The notes beneath the pieces are model-generated. The model did no database searches, was not told the DNA's origin, and worked only from the letters and a program-made list of their open reading frames with translations. This document shows, one piece after another, positions 52,802 through 61,391 of a stretch of DNA of 64,000 bases. A program made the translations under genes and the position numbers. Each line of letters starts with the position of its first letter. The stretch's first letter is position 1. Origin of the DNA: Kocuria carniphila (GTDB lineage Bacteria; Actinomycetota; Actinomycetes; Actinomycetales; Micrococcaceae); the NCBI RefSeq assembly GCF_004136555.1, contig NZ_NOIT01000012.1:62001-126000 (forward strand), in the 5' to 3' direction.

Positions 52802-53712
52802 GCGGTGAGCACGATCACGCCCACGGTGCCACCGGGCGGCGGGGAAAGCTGGCAGTAGTCTTCGCCATCACCGCCACGATCATGGTCGCCGAGATCATCG
52901 GCGCGGTGATCTCGGGCAGCCTGGCGCTGCTGGCCGATGCCGGGCACATGTTCACCGACTCCGCCGGGCTGCTGATCGCGCTGATCGCGGCGACCCTGGC
53001 CCTGAAGCCGGCCACGGACAAACGCACCTGGGGGTACAAGCGGGCGGAGATCGTCGCCGCGGCCGCCCAGGCCTCGGTGCTGCTGGCCGTGGGCGGGTTC
53101 GTTGCCGTCGAAGGTATCCGCCGGCTGCTGGAGCCCCCGGAGGTCGAGTCTTCGGCCATGCTGTGGTTCGGGGTGATCGGGCTGGTCGGCAACATCATCG
53201 GGCTGATCATCCTGGCCTCGGGGCGGGGAGAGAACCTGAACATGAAGGCCGCCTTCCTGGAGGTCGCCAACGACGCCCTGGGCTCGGTGGCGGTCATCGT
53301 CTCCGCGATCGTCATCGCCACCACTGGGTGGACCCAGGCGGATGCGATCGTGTCCCTGCTGATCGCCGCCCTGATCGTGCCCCGGGCCCTGATTCTGCTG
53401 CGCGACACCATCGAGGTCCTGATGGAAACCACTCCCAAGGGTCTGGATCTGGATGAGGTCCGCACCCGCCTGGAGTCCCTGCCCCACGTGGTGGGGGTGC
53501 ACGACCTGCACGCCTCACGCATCGACTCCGACACCCCGGTGCTCTCGGCCCACGTCACCGTCCACGACGGCTGCCTGAGCGCCGAGCACGCCGGTGTCGT
53601 GCTGGCGGATCTGCAGGCCTGTGTGGCCCGTGACTTCGACGTGGCCATCGAGCACTCCACCTTCCAGATCGAACCGGCCTCCCACCGCGGGGACGAGACT
53701 CTCCGCCACTAG
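52798..53712 (+). CDS. CDF-family metal cation exporter (CzcD/ZitB-like)
   Basis: 304 residues: His-rich N-terminus (HDHAHG), six transmembrane helices and a cytoplasmic C-terminal domain. The metal site is visible as LLADAGHMFTDSAG (helix 2, HxxxD type) and LEVANDALGS (helix 5, where zinc exporters often have HVLGD/HxxxD; here Asn-Asp). It exports Zn, Cd or related ions in exchange for protons. GTG start coupled to the CmtR-like sensor, which should regulate it. The altered helix-5 site may change metal choice. Confidence 0.92.
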   Translation: MSGEHDHAHGATGRRGKLAVVFAITATIMVAEIIGAVISGSLALLADAGHMFTDSAGLLIALIAATLALKPATDKRTWGYKRAEIVAAAAQASVLLAVGGFVAVEGIRRLLEPPEVESSAMLWFGVIGLVGNIIGLIILASGRGENLNMKAAFLEVANDALGSVAVIVSAIVIATTGWTQADAIVSLLIAALIVPRALILLRDTIEVLMETTPKGLDLDEVRTRLESLPHVVGVHDLHASRIDSDTPVLSAHVTVHDGCLSAEHAGVVLADLQACVARDFDVAIEHSTFQIEPASHRGDETLRH

Positions 53713-53765
53713 AACCCCTCCACTCCCGGTATGCCCTGCTGCCTGAGACAGAACGGAAACCCCTT

Positions 53766-54449
53766 GTGAGCACTACCGCCAGTACGAGCGCCCCCCAGCG
53801 GAAACCCTCGAAGGCCAAGATCCTCGTGTGGATCCTCCTGGTCGCCATCGTGGCCGCCGTGGCCATCCCGATCCTCATCGCCCGTGCCAATTCCACCCCT
53901 GAAGTACCCGAAGATGTGGGGCAGCTGGTGCGAGAGAACAGCCGAGTGCTCTCGAAGGCCCCGGATGAGCAGGCGGTGCTGGTGGAGTTCCTGGACTACG
54001 AGTGCGAGGCCTGCCGGGCCGCCTACCCCTTCGTCGAAGACCTGCGGGCCGAGTACGGCGACACCGTCACCTTCGTGCACCGCTATTTCCCGTTGCCGGG
54101 TCACCGCAACTCCGTCAACGCCGCGGTGGCCGTGGAGGCCGCCGCCCAGCAGGGACAGTACGAGGCCATGTATCAGCGCATGTTCGAGACCCAGGCCGAA
54201 TGGGGGGAATCGGCCGAGGACCAGAGCGCACTCTTCCGCGGCTTCGCCGAGGACCTCGGCCTGGACATGGCCGCCTTCGATGCCGCGGTGGCCGACCCGG
54301 CCACCGAAGAGCGGATCAAGCTCGATGTGGCTGACGGTGAAGCCCTGGGCGTGGCCGGGACCCCGACGTTCTACCTCGACGGAGAAGTGCTCAACCCCGA
54401 ATCCCTGGAAGCCTTCCGGGCCGCTGTCGAGACCGCAGCCACCGACTGA
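53766..54449 (+). CDS. Membrane-anchored DsbA-like thioredoxin
   Basis: 227 residues: N-terminal transmembrane helix (ILVWILLVAIVAAVAIPILI), then a DsbA-type thioredoxin fold with active site CEAC (Cys80, Cys83 in YECEACRAAYPF) and the cis-Pro loop GVAGTPTFYL. It introduces disulfides in exported proteins and would be re-oxidised by the VKOR-type protein encoded two genes on. GTG start at 53766, 53 bp after the CDF gene. Confidence 0.92.
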   Translation: MSTTASTSAPQRKPSKAKILVWILLVAIVAAVAIPILIARANSTPEVPEDVGQLVRENSRVLSKAPDEQAVLVEFLDYECEACRAAYPFVEDLRAEYGDTVTFVHRYFPLPGHRNSVNAAVAVEAAAQQGQYEAMYQRMFETQAEWGESAEDQSALFRGFAEDLGLDMAAFDAAVADPATEERIKLDVADGEALGVAGTPTFYLDGEVLNPESLEAFRAAVETAATD

Positions 54450-54453
54450 CCCG

Positions 54454-56454
54454 ATGACCAGTCCATCCCGCACCACCACCACACCACCGCCCGCCCCGTC
54501 GGCGCCGGCCCTGGCAGTGGTTGGACGGCGCCGGGGCGTCGCCACCGCTGCTCTCATCGTTGTCGGCCTGATGACCCTCACCGTGCTGTGGGTGGCCCTG
54601 AGCTCCTCCGGGGCCACCGCGGCCCGGGAGGTGCTCGATCCCGGGGCGATGGTGCGCTGGGGACTGCCGGCGGCCACGACCGTGCACCATCTGGCCATGT
54701 CCATCACCTGGGCAGGGCTGGTCTTCGCCACCACCGTCGTGCCCCGGTCCACCCCGGCCCACGGCGCGAGAACACCCGGAGCCGAGCACCCGGCCTTCGC
54801 CCGGGTGCTGAACGTGGCCGCGGGGGCGGCGGCGGTGTGGACGCTGGCCGCGGTGGCGATCATCGTGCTCAGCTACGCCGACACCATCGGTGCCCCCGTC
54901 TCGGGCTCGACCGAGTTCACCGGACAGCTGGGCTACTACGTGACCCGCCTGATTCCCGGCCAGGCGTGGGCGGTGACCGCGGTGATGGCCGCGCTCACCA
55001 CCACCTTGGCCGTGCTCGCCCGCTCCCCGGGGCCGGTGACCGCCACCACCGTGGTGGCCCTGGCCGCCGTCATTCCGCTGTCCCAGCTCGGGCACGTGGC
55101 CGGGGTCGATGACCACAACGGGGCCGTCAACGCTTTGGCCCTGCACCTGCTCGGGGCCGGGATCTGGACCGGCGGGATCATCGTGCTCGCCCTGCTCGTC
55201 CCGCTGTTGACCACCCCGCAGGCCACGCACGGCGTGCTGGTGCGTTTCTCCGCCCTGGCCGCGGTGGCTTTCGTCGTGGTGGCCGTCTCCGGGGTTATCA
55301 ACACCGTCTACCGGATCGGTGGGTGGGACGGGCTGGCCTCCGGCTACGGGGCACTGGTGATCGCCAAGACGATCGCCACCGTGGCCCTGGGGGTGCTCGG
55401 GTACCTCAACGGCCGGGTCATTGCTGCCGGGCCTGCGAGCCGGGGCAGGGTGTGGCGGCTGATCACCGTGGAGGCCTTCATCCTCTGCGCGGTGATGGCC
55501 CTGGGCGTGGCCCTGGGGCGCACCCCCACCCCGGTGCCCCTGGAACGGGAACCGGACATCACCGCCGCCGAGATCCTCACCGGCTACCTGCTGCCCCCAC
55601 CGCTGAGCGCCTCCGGGTGGGTCACCCAGTGGCGCCTGGACTGGCTGTGGATCGCCGTGGCGATCCTCGCAGCCTGCCTCTACCTGGCCGGGGCGCGACG
55701 CCTGCGCTACACCAGGACACCGTGGCCGGTGGCGCGCACGGTGGCGTTCCTGGCCGGACTCGTGCTGCTGGTCTATGTCACCTGCGGGCTGCCGGCCGTC
55801 TACGCCCCGATCCTGTTCAGCATCCACACCACCGCCCACCTGCTGCTGGCCTTCCCGGTGCCGTTGCTGCTGATCGCCGGACGACCCGGGCTTCTGGCCG
55901 CGGCCCTGGTGCCGGCCCGCACCGACGGCTCCACCGGGGCGCGCGAGCTCACCACCGCATGGCGCACCTCCCGGACCGGGGCGCTGATGGCCCACCCGAT
56001 CCCGGCCGCGGTCCTGGTCCTGGCCGGGCTCGGTGTCTTCTACTACACCCCCGCCTTCGCCCTGGCCCTGCACACCCACGTCGGCCACGAACTGATGAAT
56101 ACCACCGCCCTGGTCCTGGGCCTGATCTTCGCCGCCGCCGTGCTGGTCCCACCACGCGACCGGGCTGCGGTGCACACCCAAGCTCTGACGCTGGTCGGGA
56201 CAGCCACCGCCCTGGGGCTCTGGGCGGGGGCCACCGCCCTGTCCCCAGCGCTGATCCAACCGGAGTGGTTCTCCGGGCTGGGGAGGGACTGGGGCCCCGC
56301 CCCGCTGGCGGACCAGCAATCCGCGGCCAGCTCCATCCTCCTGGCCGGGGCCCTGCCCCTGTTGGCCACCGCCCTGGCCGTCCTGGCCCGAAGACCCCAG
56401 GCCGACACCCCTGTCATCGACAACGGAACCGTCAAGGACACCCACCATGGCTGA
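54454..56454 (+). CDS. Fused CopD-CtaG copper/oxidase-assembly membrane protein
   Basis: 666 residues: an N-terminal CopD domain (about 60-330; eight helices, with HHLAMSITWAGLVF, GHVAGVDDHNGAVNALALHL and NTVYRIGGWDGL) followed by a CtaG_Cox2 domain (about 385-650; with FSIHTTAHLLLAFPVPLLLI, AHPIPAAVLVLAGLG and HTHVGHELMNTTALVLG). CopD imports copper and CtaG helps load it into oxidase. The fusion is common in actinobacteria. ATG at 54454, 4 bp after the DsbA stop; overlaps the VKOR gene by 8 bases. Confidence 0.92.
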   Translation: MTSPSRTTTTPPPAPSAPALAVVGRRRGVATAALIVVGLMTLTVLWVALSSSGATAAREVLDPGAMVRWGLPAATTVHHLAMSITWAGLVFATTVVPRSTPAHGARTPGAEHPAFARVLNVAAGAAAVWTLAAVAIIVLSYADTIGAPVSGSTEFTGQLGYYVTRLIPGQAWAVTAVMAALTTTLAVLARSPGPVTATTVVALAAVIPLSQLGHVAGVDDHNGAVNALALHLLGAGIWTGGIIVLALLVPLLTTPQATHGVLVRFSALAAVAFVVVAVSGVINTVYRIGGWDGLASGYGALVIAKTIATVALGVLGYLNGRVIAAGPASRGRVWRLITVEAFILCAVMALGVALGRTPTPVPLEREPDITAAEILTGYLLPPPLSASGWVTQWRLDWLWIAVAILAACLYLAGARRLRYTRTPWPVARTVAFLAGLVLLVYVTCGLPAVYAPILFSIHTTAHLLLAFPVPLLLIAGRPGLLAAALVPARTDGSTGARELTTAWRTSRTGALMAHPIPAAVLVLAGLGVFYYTPAFALALHTHVGHELMNTTALVLGLIFAAAVLVPPRDRAAVHTQALTLVGTATALGLWAGATALSPALIQPEWFSGLGRDWGPAPLADQQSAASSILLAGALPLLATALAVLARRPQADTPVIDNGTVKDTHHG

Positions 56455-57094
56455 CCCCACCACCAGCACCACCCATCACACCGACGCCGGCCCGGCCACC
56501 GAGACCCACCTGCCCGGCTTCGCCCGGTACCGGCCCTTCGCGGTCCTGCTGCTGGTGACCGGGGTGATCGGTTGGATCGCCTCCGGTGTCCTGGTGCTCG
56601 AGCGCCTGGCCCTCTACCGCGACCCCGGCCACGTCACCAGCTGCGACATCAACCCCTGGGTCTCCTGCGGGCAGGTCATGGGCACCTGGCAGTCGGAACT
56701 GTTCGGCTTCCCCAACCCGCTGATCGGCATCGTCGCCTTCGCCGTGGTCATTACCACCGCCATGGCGGCCCTCTCGGGGGCGCGGTTCGGGCGCTGGTAC
56801 TGGATCGGGCTGCAGGTCGGGGTCACCGCCGGGGCGGTGTTCGCGATCTGGTTGTGGTCCCAGGCGCTGTTCTCCATCTACATCCTGTGCCTGTACTGCA
56901 TGATCGTGTGGGCGGCGATGATCCCGCTGACCATCCTGCTCACCATCCGCAACATGGTCCACGGCATCATCCCCGCCCCGCCCGGGCTGGCCCGCTTCGC
57001 CGCCGACTGGGCCTGGACCCTGGTCGCCATCACCTACGTCGCGGTGGCCGCCTCGGTGTTCTTCCGCTTCTTCACCGCCTTCACCGGCCTCTGA
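56447..57094 (+). CDS. VKOR-family disulfide-generating membrane protein
   Basis: 215 residues with about five transmembrane helices. The two cysteine pairs of VKOR proteins are visible: Cys66 and Cys74 (SCDINPWVSCGQVM) and CLYC (Cys148-Cys151). It takes electrons from the DsbA-like protein and passes them to quinone, replacing DsbB in actinobacteria. Overlap with the CopD-CtaG gene shows they are one operon. Confidence 0.93.
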   Translation: MADPTTSTTHHTDAGPATETHLPGFARYRPFAVLLLVTGVIGWIASGVLVLERLALYRDPGHVTSCDINPWVSCGQVMGTWQSELFGFPNPLIGIVAFAVVITTAMAALSGARFGRWYWIGLQVGVTAGAVFAIWLWSQALFSIYILCLYCMIVWAAMIPLTILLTIRNMVHGIIPAPPGLARFAADWAWTLVAITYVAVAASVFFRFFTAFTGL

Positions 57095-57126
57095 CACCCA
57101 CCGGTCGCGGTGCTCCCACGGGGGTC

Positions 57127-57144
57127 GACACCGTCGACGGTGTC
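57127..57144. repeat. Perfect 18-bp palindrome after the VKOR gene
   Basis: GACACCGTCGACGGTGTC is fully self-complementary and extends outward as GGGTC and GACCC with one extra base. It lies 33 bp past the VKOR stop. It could act as a terminator hairpin, though no T run follows, or as an operator. Confidence 0.5.
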
Positions 57145-57364
57145 AGACCCAGCTTGCCCATCAGACTCATCATCCGTGGCCCATGTTCCGCTGACAGACA
57201 TCGGGTGATCGCCGGCCGCGTCCGGTCGGACGCGTTGCATCAGGTCGCCATCGCAGGGGCTCGGGATCCCGTCTTGGAAGGTATTACCGCTGTAGCGCTT
57301 CGATCGGCATCTGACGTTGGTACCTCGCCAGGGTAATGTCATCCTTCAGTCGCGATCATGCTTT

Positions 57365-57398
57365 CCGAGGTCCGAGGTCCGAGGTCCGAGGTCCGAGG
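57365..57398 (+). repeat. 7-bp tandem repeat upstream of the P450 gene
   Basis: CCGAGGT repeats four times in a row and is followed by CCGAGG. The tract ends 38 bp before the P450 start, so changes in repeat number could alter promoter spacing. The rest of the 57095-57435 gap holds no gene. Confidence 0.85.
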
Positions 57399-57435
57399 CC
57401 ACGATGCCGCGAGTCCACCGTGAGAGGGAGTCCTG

Positions 57436-58716
57436 ATGGGACGCATGGCGTACGACCTCAGTATGGACAGCACTCTGGCCTTGGCTTGGCAGGGCTATGA
57501 GTTCGTGTCCCGGCGGTGTGAACGGTACGGAACCGATGTGTTCCAGACCCGCCTGCTGCTGGAGCCGACGGTGTGTCTGCGCGGTGCGGAGGCCGCGCAG
57601 GTCTTCTACGACGCCGACCGGTTCCAGCGACGAGGTGCCTTCCCAATGCGGGTGCAGAAGACGTTGCTCGGTGTCGGTGGCGTGCAGGGCCTAGACGGAC
57701 AGACCCACCGGGCGCGCAAGCAGATGTTCATGGATCTCATGACCCCGCACGACATCCGTACTTTGACGGGCCTGGTCGCCGACGGCTGGAGAGCCCGGAT
57801 TATCGGGTGGGAAGCCGCTGACCGCATCGTGCTGTACGAGGAGGTCGGGCAGATCCTGTGCCAGGCGGTCAGTAGCTGGGTCGGTGTCCCCGTCACCGAG
57901 TCCCAGGTCAGGGGCCGCACCCAGTCCTTGCACGCCATGATCGAGGCTCCCGCTGCGGTCGGTCCCCGGCACTGGCGGGGCCGGCGCGCCCGCCACGGGG
58001 CCGAACAAGCCATTGCGGACCTGGTGGATCGGGTACGCCGCGGGGAGCACGCTGCCCCGGAGGGCAGCGCCTTGCAGGTCGTGTCCACTCACCGCGAGCC
58101 TGGTGGGCAGCTGTTGGGCAGCCGGATTGCCGCGGTCGAGCTGCTCAACCTCGTGCGTCCCACGGTCGCGGTCGACCGCTTCATCATCTTCGCGGCCTTG
58201 GCCCTGCACCAGCACCCCCAGTGGCGAAGCCGGTTGCGCCAGGGCGGTGACCGCGACGCCGAGTTGTTCGTTCAGGAGGTCCGCCGCTTCTATCCTTTCT
58301 TCCCGATGGTCGGTGCTCGGGTGCGCACTGCCTTCGATTGGCAGGGCGTGCACTTCCCCCAGGGGCGTAGAACGCTCCTGGACCTGTACGGCACCAACCA
58401 CCACCCCGACCTGTGGGAGAACCCCGAGATCTTCGATCCGGACCGCTTCACCACTTGGGACGGCGGCGCCTACGGTCTCATCCCACAAGGCGGCGGGGAT
58501 CACCACATCGGCCACCGGTGCGCGGGGGAGTGGATCACCATCGCCCTGATGAAGGCGGCGCTGGCCATCCTGACGCGGGAGATGACCTATGACGTCCCGT
58601 CCCAGGATCTGCGGATCAGCCTGCGTCGCATGCCCACCCTGCCATCCAGCGGATTCGTGATCTCCGACGTGCGCTCCGTACCGTCGAGCGCAACGGTGGG
58701 GGGAGGGCCGCGATGA
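57436..58716 (+). CDS. CYP152-family fatty acid peroxygenase P450
   Basis: 426 residues. Cytochrome P450 motifs: ExxR at 281-284 (EVRRFYPF) and haem loop GGGDHHIGHRCAGEW with Cys362. The I-helix has RPTVAVDRF with Arg241-Pro242, as in P450-BSbeta (Arg242-Pro243) and other CYP152 enzymes, which use hydrogen peroxide and bind the fatty-acid carboxylate through that Arg in place of the usual acid-alcohol pair. It would hydroxylate or decarboxylate fatty acids without a redox partner, and no ferredoxin gene is nearby. ATG at 57436. Coupled to the next gene by a 4-base overlap. Confidence 0.92.
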   Translation: MGRMAYDLSMDSTLALAWQGYEFVSRRCERYGTDVFQTRLLLEPTVCLRGAEAAQVFYDADRFQRRGAFPMRVQKTLLGVGGVQGLDGQTHRARKQMFMDLMTPHDIRTLTGLVADGWRARIIGWEAADRIVLYEEVGQILCQAVSSWVGVPVTESQVRGRTQSLHAMIEAPAAVGPRHWRGRRARHGAEQAIADLVDRVRRGEHAAPEGSALQVVSTHREPGGQLLGSRIAAVELLNLVRPTVAVDRFIIFAALALHQHPQWRSRLRQGGDRDAELFVQEVRRFYPFFPMVGARVRTAFDWQGVHFPQGRRTLLDLYGTNHHPDLWENPEIFDPDRFTTWDGGAYGLIPQGGGDHHIGHRCAGEWITIALMKAALAILTREMTYDVPSQDLRISLRRMPTLPSSGFVISDVRSVPSSATVGGGPR

Positions 58717-59729
58717 CGTGGGTGTGGGTGGTGGGCTTGGTCTTGGCGGCATTCGCCACCCGCTGGGGCGCTGAGCAGCTGGCCGCTCCCCTGAAGGCGG
58801 TACGGCAGCGGTACGGGTTCACCGGCGCCGCCGGCGGCCCACTGGTCGCTCTCGGCAGCGCCAGCCCCGATGTCGGCATCAACGTCGTCAGCGCGGCCAC
58901 CGGGGCCGGAGCGGTCGGACTGGGCAGCATGCTCGGCTCCACCGTGGTCTCGATCCCGATCACCGTCGCGGTCGGCTACGCGGCGTTTCGGAAGAACCGG
59001 GCGACCAGCGACAAGAAACCTGCCGAGCAGGGCGAGGGCCTGCGGATCGAGAAGAGCGCGGTGCTCATCGATGCACTGCCCTACCTTGCCGTCGTCGCCC
59101 TGTTCGCGGTGCTCATCCTGCCTCCGGCCTGGCGAGGGTTGCAGCCGATCGATGGCTTGATCGCCGTGGTCGCATACGTCATCTACCTCGGGCAGGCCCT
59201 CTTCCGCGGTCGTGGTGGTGAACGTGGTCAGGTCTCGTGGTCGGGGAAACAGACCCTGCTGACGCTCGGCGGTGTAGCCGCACTTGCCGTGGGTTCCTAC
59301 GTCCTCGTCACCGGAACCCAGCAGATCGGTTCAGCGCTTGGCCTGGCACCGCTGGTCAGCGGGCTGTTCATCACCGCGTTCATGACTGCTCTGCCGCAGG
59401 TGTTCACCACCTGGTCCGTGGTCCGCAGTGGGCAGGTGACCAGCGGGATCACCAGCGTCTTCGCCGACCACACCATGACCTTCACGCTTGCGGTGCTGCC
59501 TCTGGCGATCGTGACCGTGCCGGTGCAGAACTACCCGGTCGTGCTCACCGTTATGGCTTTCGTTGCGCTCATGCCGGTGCTCTTCGCCGTTCTGAGCTAC
59601 CGCCGCGAACGCCACGACTCCTACGGGTTCATCCTCCGCGATGTCGTCATGCTCGGTGGGGCTCTGATCGCATATCTCCTGTGCACTGCCGCCGTTCTCT
59701 TCTTCCTGGCCGGAGCCAGCGGCCGCTGA
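58713..59729 (+). CDS. Sodium/calcium exchanger-family membrane protein
   Basis: 338 residues, ten or so transmembrane helices in two related halves. The CaCA-type alpha repeats appear as GGPLVALGSASPDVGINVVSAATG (in parts, about residues 42-66) and LAPLVSGLFITAFMTALPQVFTTW (about 212-236). The usual acidic residue of repeat 1 is Asp at GSASPD, while repeat 2 has ALPQ in place of the common ALPE, so transport may be altered. Its ATG overlaps the P450 stop by 4 bases, so the two are made together. Confidence 0.82.
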   Translation: MTWVWVVGLVLAAFATRWGAEQLAAPLKAVRQRYGFTGAAGGPLVALGSASPDVGINVVSAATGAGAVGLGSMLGSTVVSIPITVAVGYAAFRKNRATSDKKPAEQGEGLRIEKSAVLIDALPYLAVVALFAVLILPPAWRGLQPIDGLIAVVAYVIYLGQALFRGRGGERGQVSWSGKQTLLTLGGVAALAVGSYVLVTGTQQIGSALGLAPLVSGLFITAFMTALPQVFTTWSVVRSGQVTSGITSVFADHTMTFTLAVLPLAIVTVPVQNYPVVLTVMAFVALMPVLFAVLSYRRERHDSYGFILRDVVMLGGALIAYLLCTAAVLFFLAGASGR

Positions 59730-60298
59730 TAGGGCGAAACCTGGGACAGAGCCTCCACGGGACCTGGTGCGATTCACTCCGGCACATGGTTCGCGTGCAT
59801 GTTACTGGGGGGAAGTCTTAGGTGAATGCCAACCGCCTCCAGGGCGCTGACTCCGCTTGCAGCAAAAGAAGTTCCGGAGGATTTCTCCTCGGCTGCTTCT
59901 TCGATGCTGCCGGTATATCCGGGCAGCACCAGAGCGCACCCCAGGACGAGGGCGGTGATGGTGGCAGAGCGCTTCACGGGTGACCTTTGCTGGATGTCTG
60001 AGTACCGGGCACCGGCACCGGCCGGTCGATGCGCCAAGAAGATATCCGCCTGGCCGTGGTGGTGCCTGGATGGGCGCTGCGAAAGGGGTCCTTCTCAGGC
60101 CCGGAAATCAAGGAAGTGCTGGGGCGGGGTGCCGTGATCGGGACGCCATCGCAGGGCGGCGCCGGGAGTATCCCTGATGCGCGCCCCAGCGCCGCGGGGC
60201 AGCGGCCCATGGGTTCTTTCCGTGCCTGTTTCTGCAATCCGTTCCCTGCTGGATCACGACGAATCCCGCCCCGTAGCTGGCGGTCTACGCCGCCGGGG
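59730..60298. other. Region with at most one small gene
   Basis: Between the exchanger gene and ccsB. The only plausible gene is the small leftward frame at 59774-59977 (listed separately). The remaining open frames on both strands show no recognisable protein or ribosome site. Confidence 0.4.
59774..59977 (-). CDS. Possible small secreted peptide
   Basis: 67 residues from a GTG at 59977: basic start and hydrophobic core (KRSATITALVLGCALVLPG) like a signal peptide, then a short polar tail. The place where a lipoprotein would have Cys reads LPGYTG, with Tyr, so lipid attachment is not expected unless the internal LGC is used. Could be a decayed lipoprotein gene. Low confidence. Confidence 0.35.
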   Translation of the reverse strand: MKRSATITALVLGCALVLPGYTGSIEEAAEEKSSGTSFAASGVSALEAVGIHLRLPPSNMHANHVPE

Positions 60299-61378
60299 TT
60301 ACAGCCCGGAGTAAGAGTGCAGGCCGGTGAAGACCGTGTTGACGACGGCGAAGTTGAAGATGACGCACAAGTATCCGACGATGGACAGCCAGGCTGAGCG
60401 GGTGCCGGTCCAGCCGCGGGTGGCCCTAGCGTGCATGTAGGCGGCGTAGACGACCCAGATCACGAACGTCCAGACTTCTTTGACGTCCCAGCCCCAGTAG
60501 CGGCCCCAGGACTGCTCGGCCCAGATCGCGCCGGCGGCCAGGGTGAAGGTCCAGAACGCGAAGCCGATCGCGTTGAGCCGGAAGGACAGGTTCTCCAGCG
60601 CCTGGGCGGAGGGCACCATGCCCAGGAAGCCCATGCCGGGGGCCTCACCGGCCAGAATGGCTTTCTCCCGGCGGGCCTGCAGCAGTTGGAGGACGGCCAT
60701 GGCGAAGGTGATGGTGAAGATCCCGGAGGCGGCCACGGCGATGGAGACGTGGATGACCAGCCACCAGGACTGCAGCGCGGGGACCAGCGGGCCCACCGGG
60801 GTGGGAAAGCCGATGGTGGCGGCGGTGAGCATGATCACCACGAGCCCGGTGACGAGGGTGCCCACGAAGCGCAGGTCCCTCAGCAGCAGCGCACCCAGGT
60901 AGACCCCGGCCACGACGAGTGCCCCGGTGGTGGCGAACTCGTACATGTTGCCCCAGGGCACCCGTCCGGCGGCCACCGCCCGGGCCATCACAGCCACGGC
61001 GTGCAGGGCGAAGGCCAGGACCATGACGGTCACGGCCGCCTGGGCCGCTGGGCGGCGGGTCCCGGTGTAGCGCATGGAGGAGTCAGCGACGTGTTCGGCC
61101 AGCACCGACTGGGCGGAGGCCGGGTACCCGCGGCCGCGGTCACCGGTGCCCAGCCCGGCCCGGGAATCATCGGCCTCCACCGTGTTCACCGTGGCAGTGG
61201 TTGCCGCGCCGACCAGTTGCCCTTCCGATCTGTTGTGTTGCTCGGGTCGGGCCCTGCGCAGGATCTTGGAGTGGGAGGCCATGTCCCAGGCGAAGGCCAC
61301 AAAGGCCACCAGGTAGGTCATGGCGGCCAGGAGCATGAACAACTGGCTCCAGGCGCCCAGGTCCTCATTGACGGTCAT
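60299..61378 (-). CDS. ccsB: CcsB/CcsA cytochrome c synthetase subunit
   Basis: 359 residues with about eight transmembrane helices and the haem-handling WWD-type motif WGRYWGWDVKEVWTF near residue 290; flanking His residues (VIHVSIAV, MHARATR) are present. Works with ResB (system II) to attach haem to apocytochrome c. An unusual hydrophilic insert of about 70 residues lies after the first helix (residues 36-110). It follows resB by 13 bp on the same strand. The start is ATG at 61378. Confidence 0.94.
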   Translation of the reverse strand: MTVNEDLGAWSQLFMLLAAMTYLVAFVAFAWDMASHSKILRRARPEQHNRSEGQLVGAATTATVNTVEADDSRAGLGTGDRGRGYPASAQSVLAEHVADSSMRYTGTRRPAAQAAVTVMVLAFALHAVAVMARAVAAGRVPWGNMYEFATTGALVVAGVYLGALLLRDLRFVGTLVTGLVVIMLTAATIGFPTPVGPLVPALQSWWLVIHVSIAVAASGIFTITFAMAVLQLLQARREKAILAGEAPGMGFLGMVPSAQALENLSFRLNAIGFAFWTFTLAAGAIWAEQSWGRYWGWDVKEVWTFVIWVVYAAYMHARATRGWTGTRSAWLSIVGYLCVIFNFAVVNTVFTGLHSYSGL

Positions 61379-61391
61379 CGGTGATGTCCTC

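Noticed and set aside
53884-54453. Upstream in-frame extension of the CopD-CtaG protein
   Set aside because: The extension is out of frame with, and lies entirely over, the well-supported DsbA gene; the ATG at 54454 gives a normal start.
54391-56472. A 693-codon reverse open frame
   Set aside because: Shadow of the CopD-CtaG gene; composition is dominated by Gly/Gln/His from the opposite strand.
57365-57398. Possible CRISPR-like repeat
   Set aside because: The unit is only 7 bp with no spacers; it is a simple tandem repeat.
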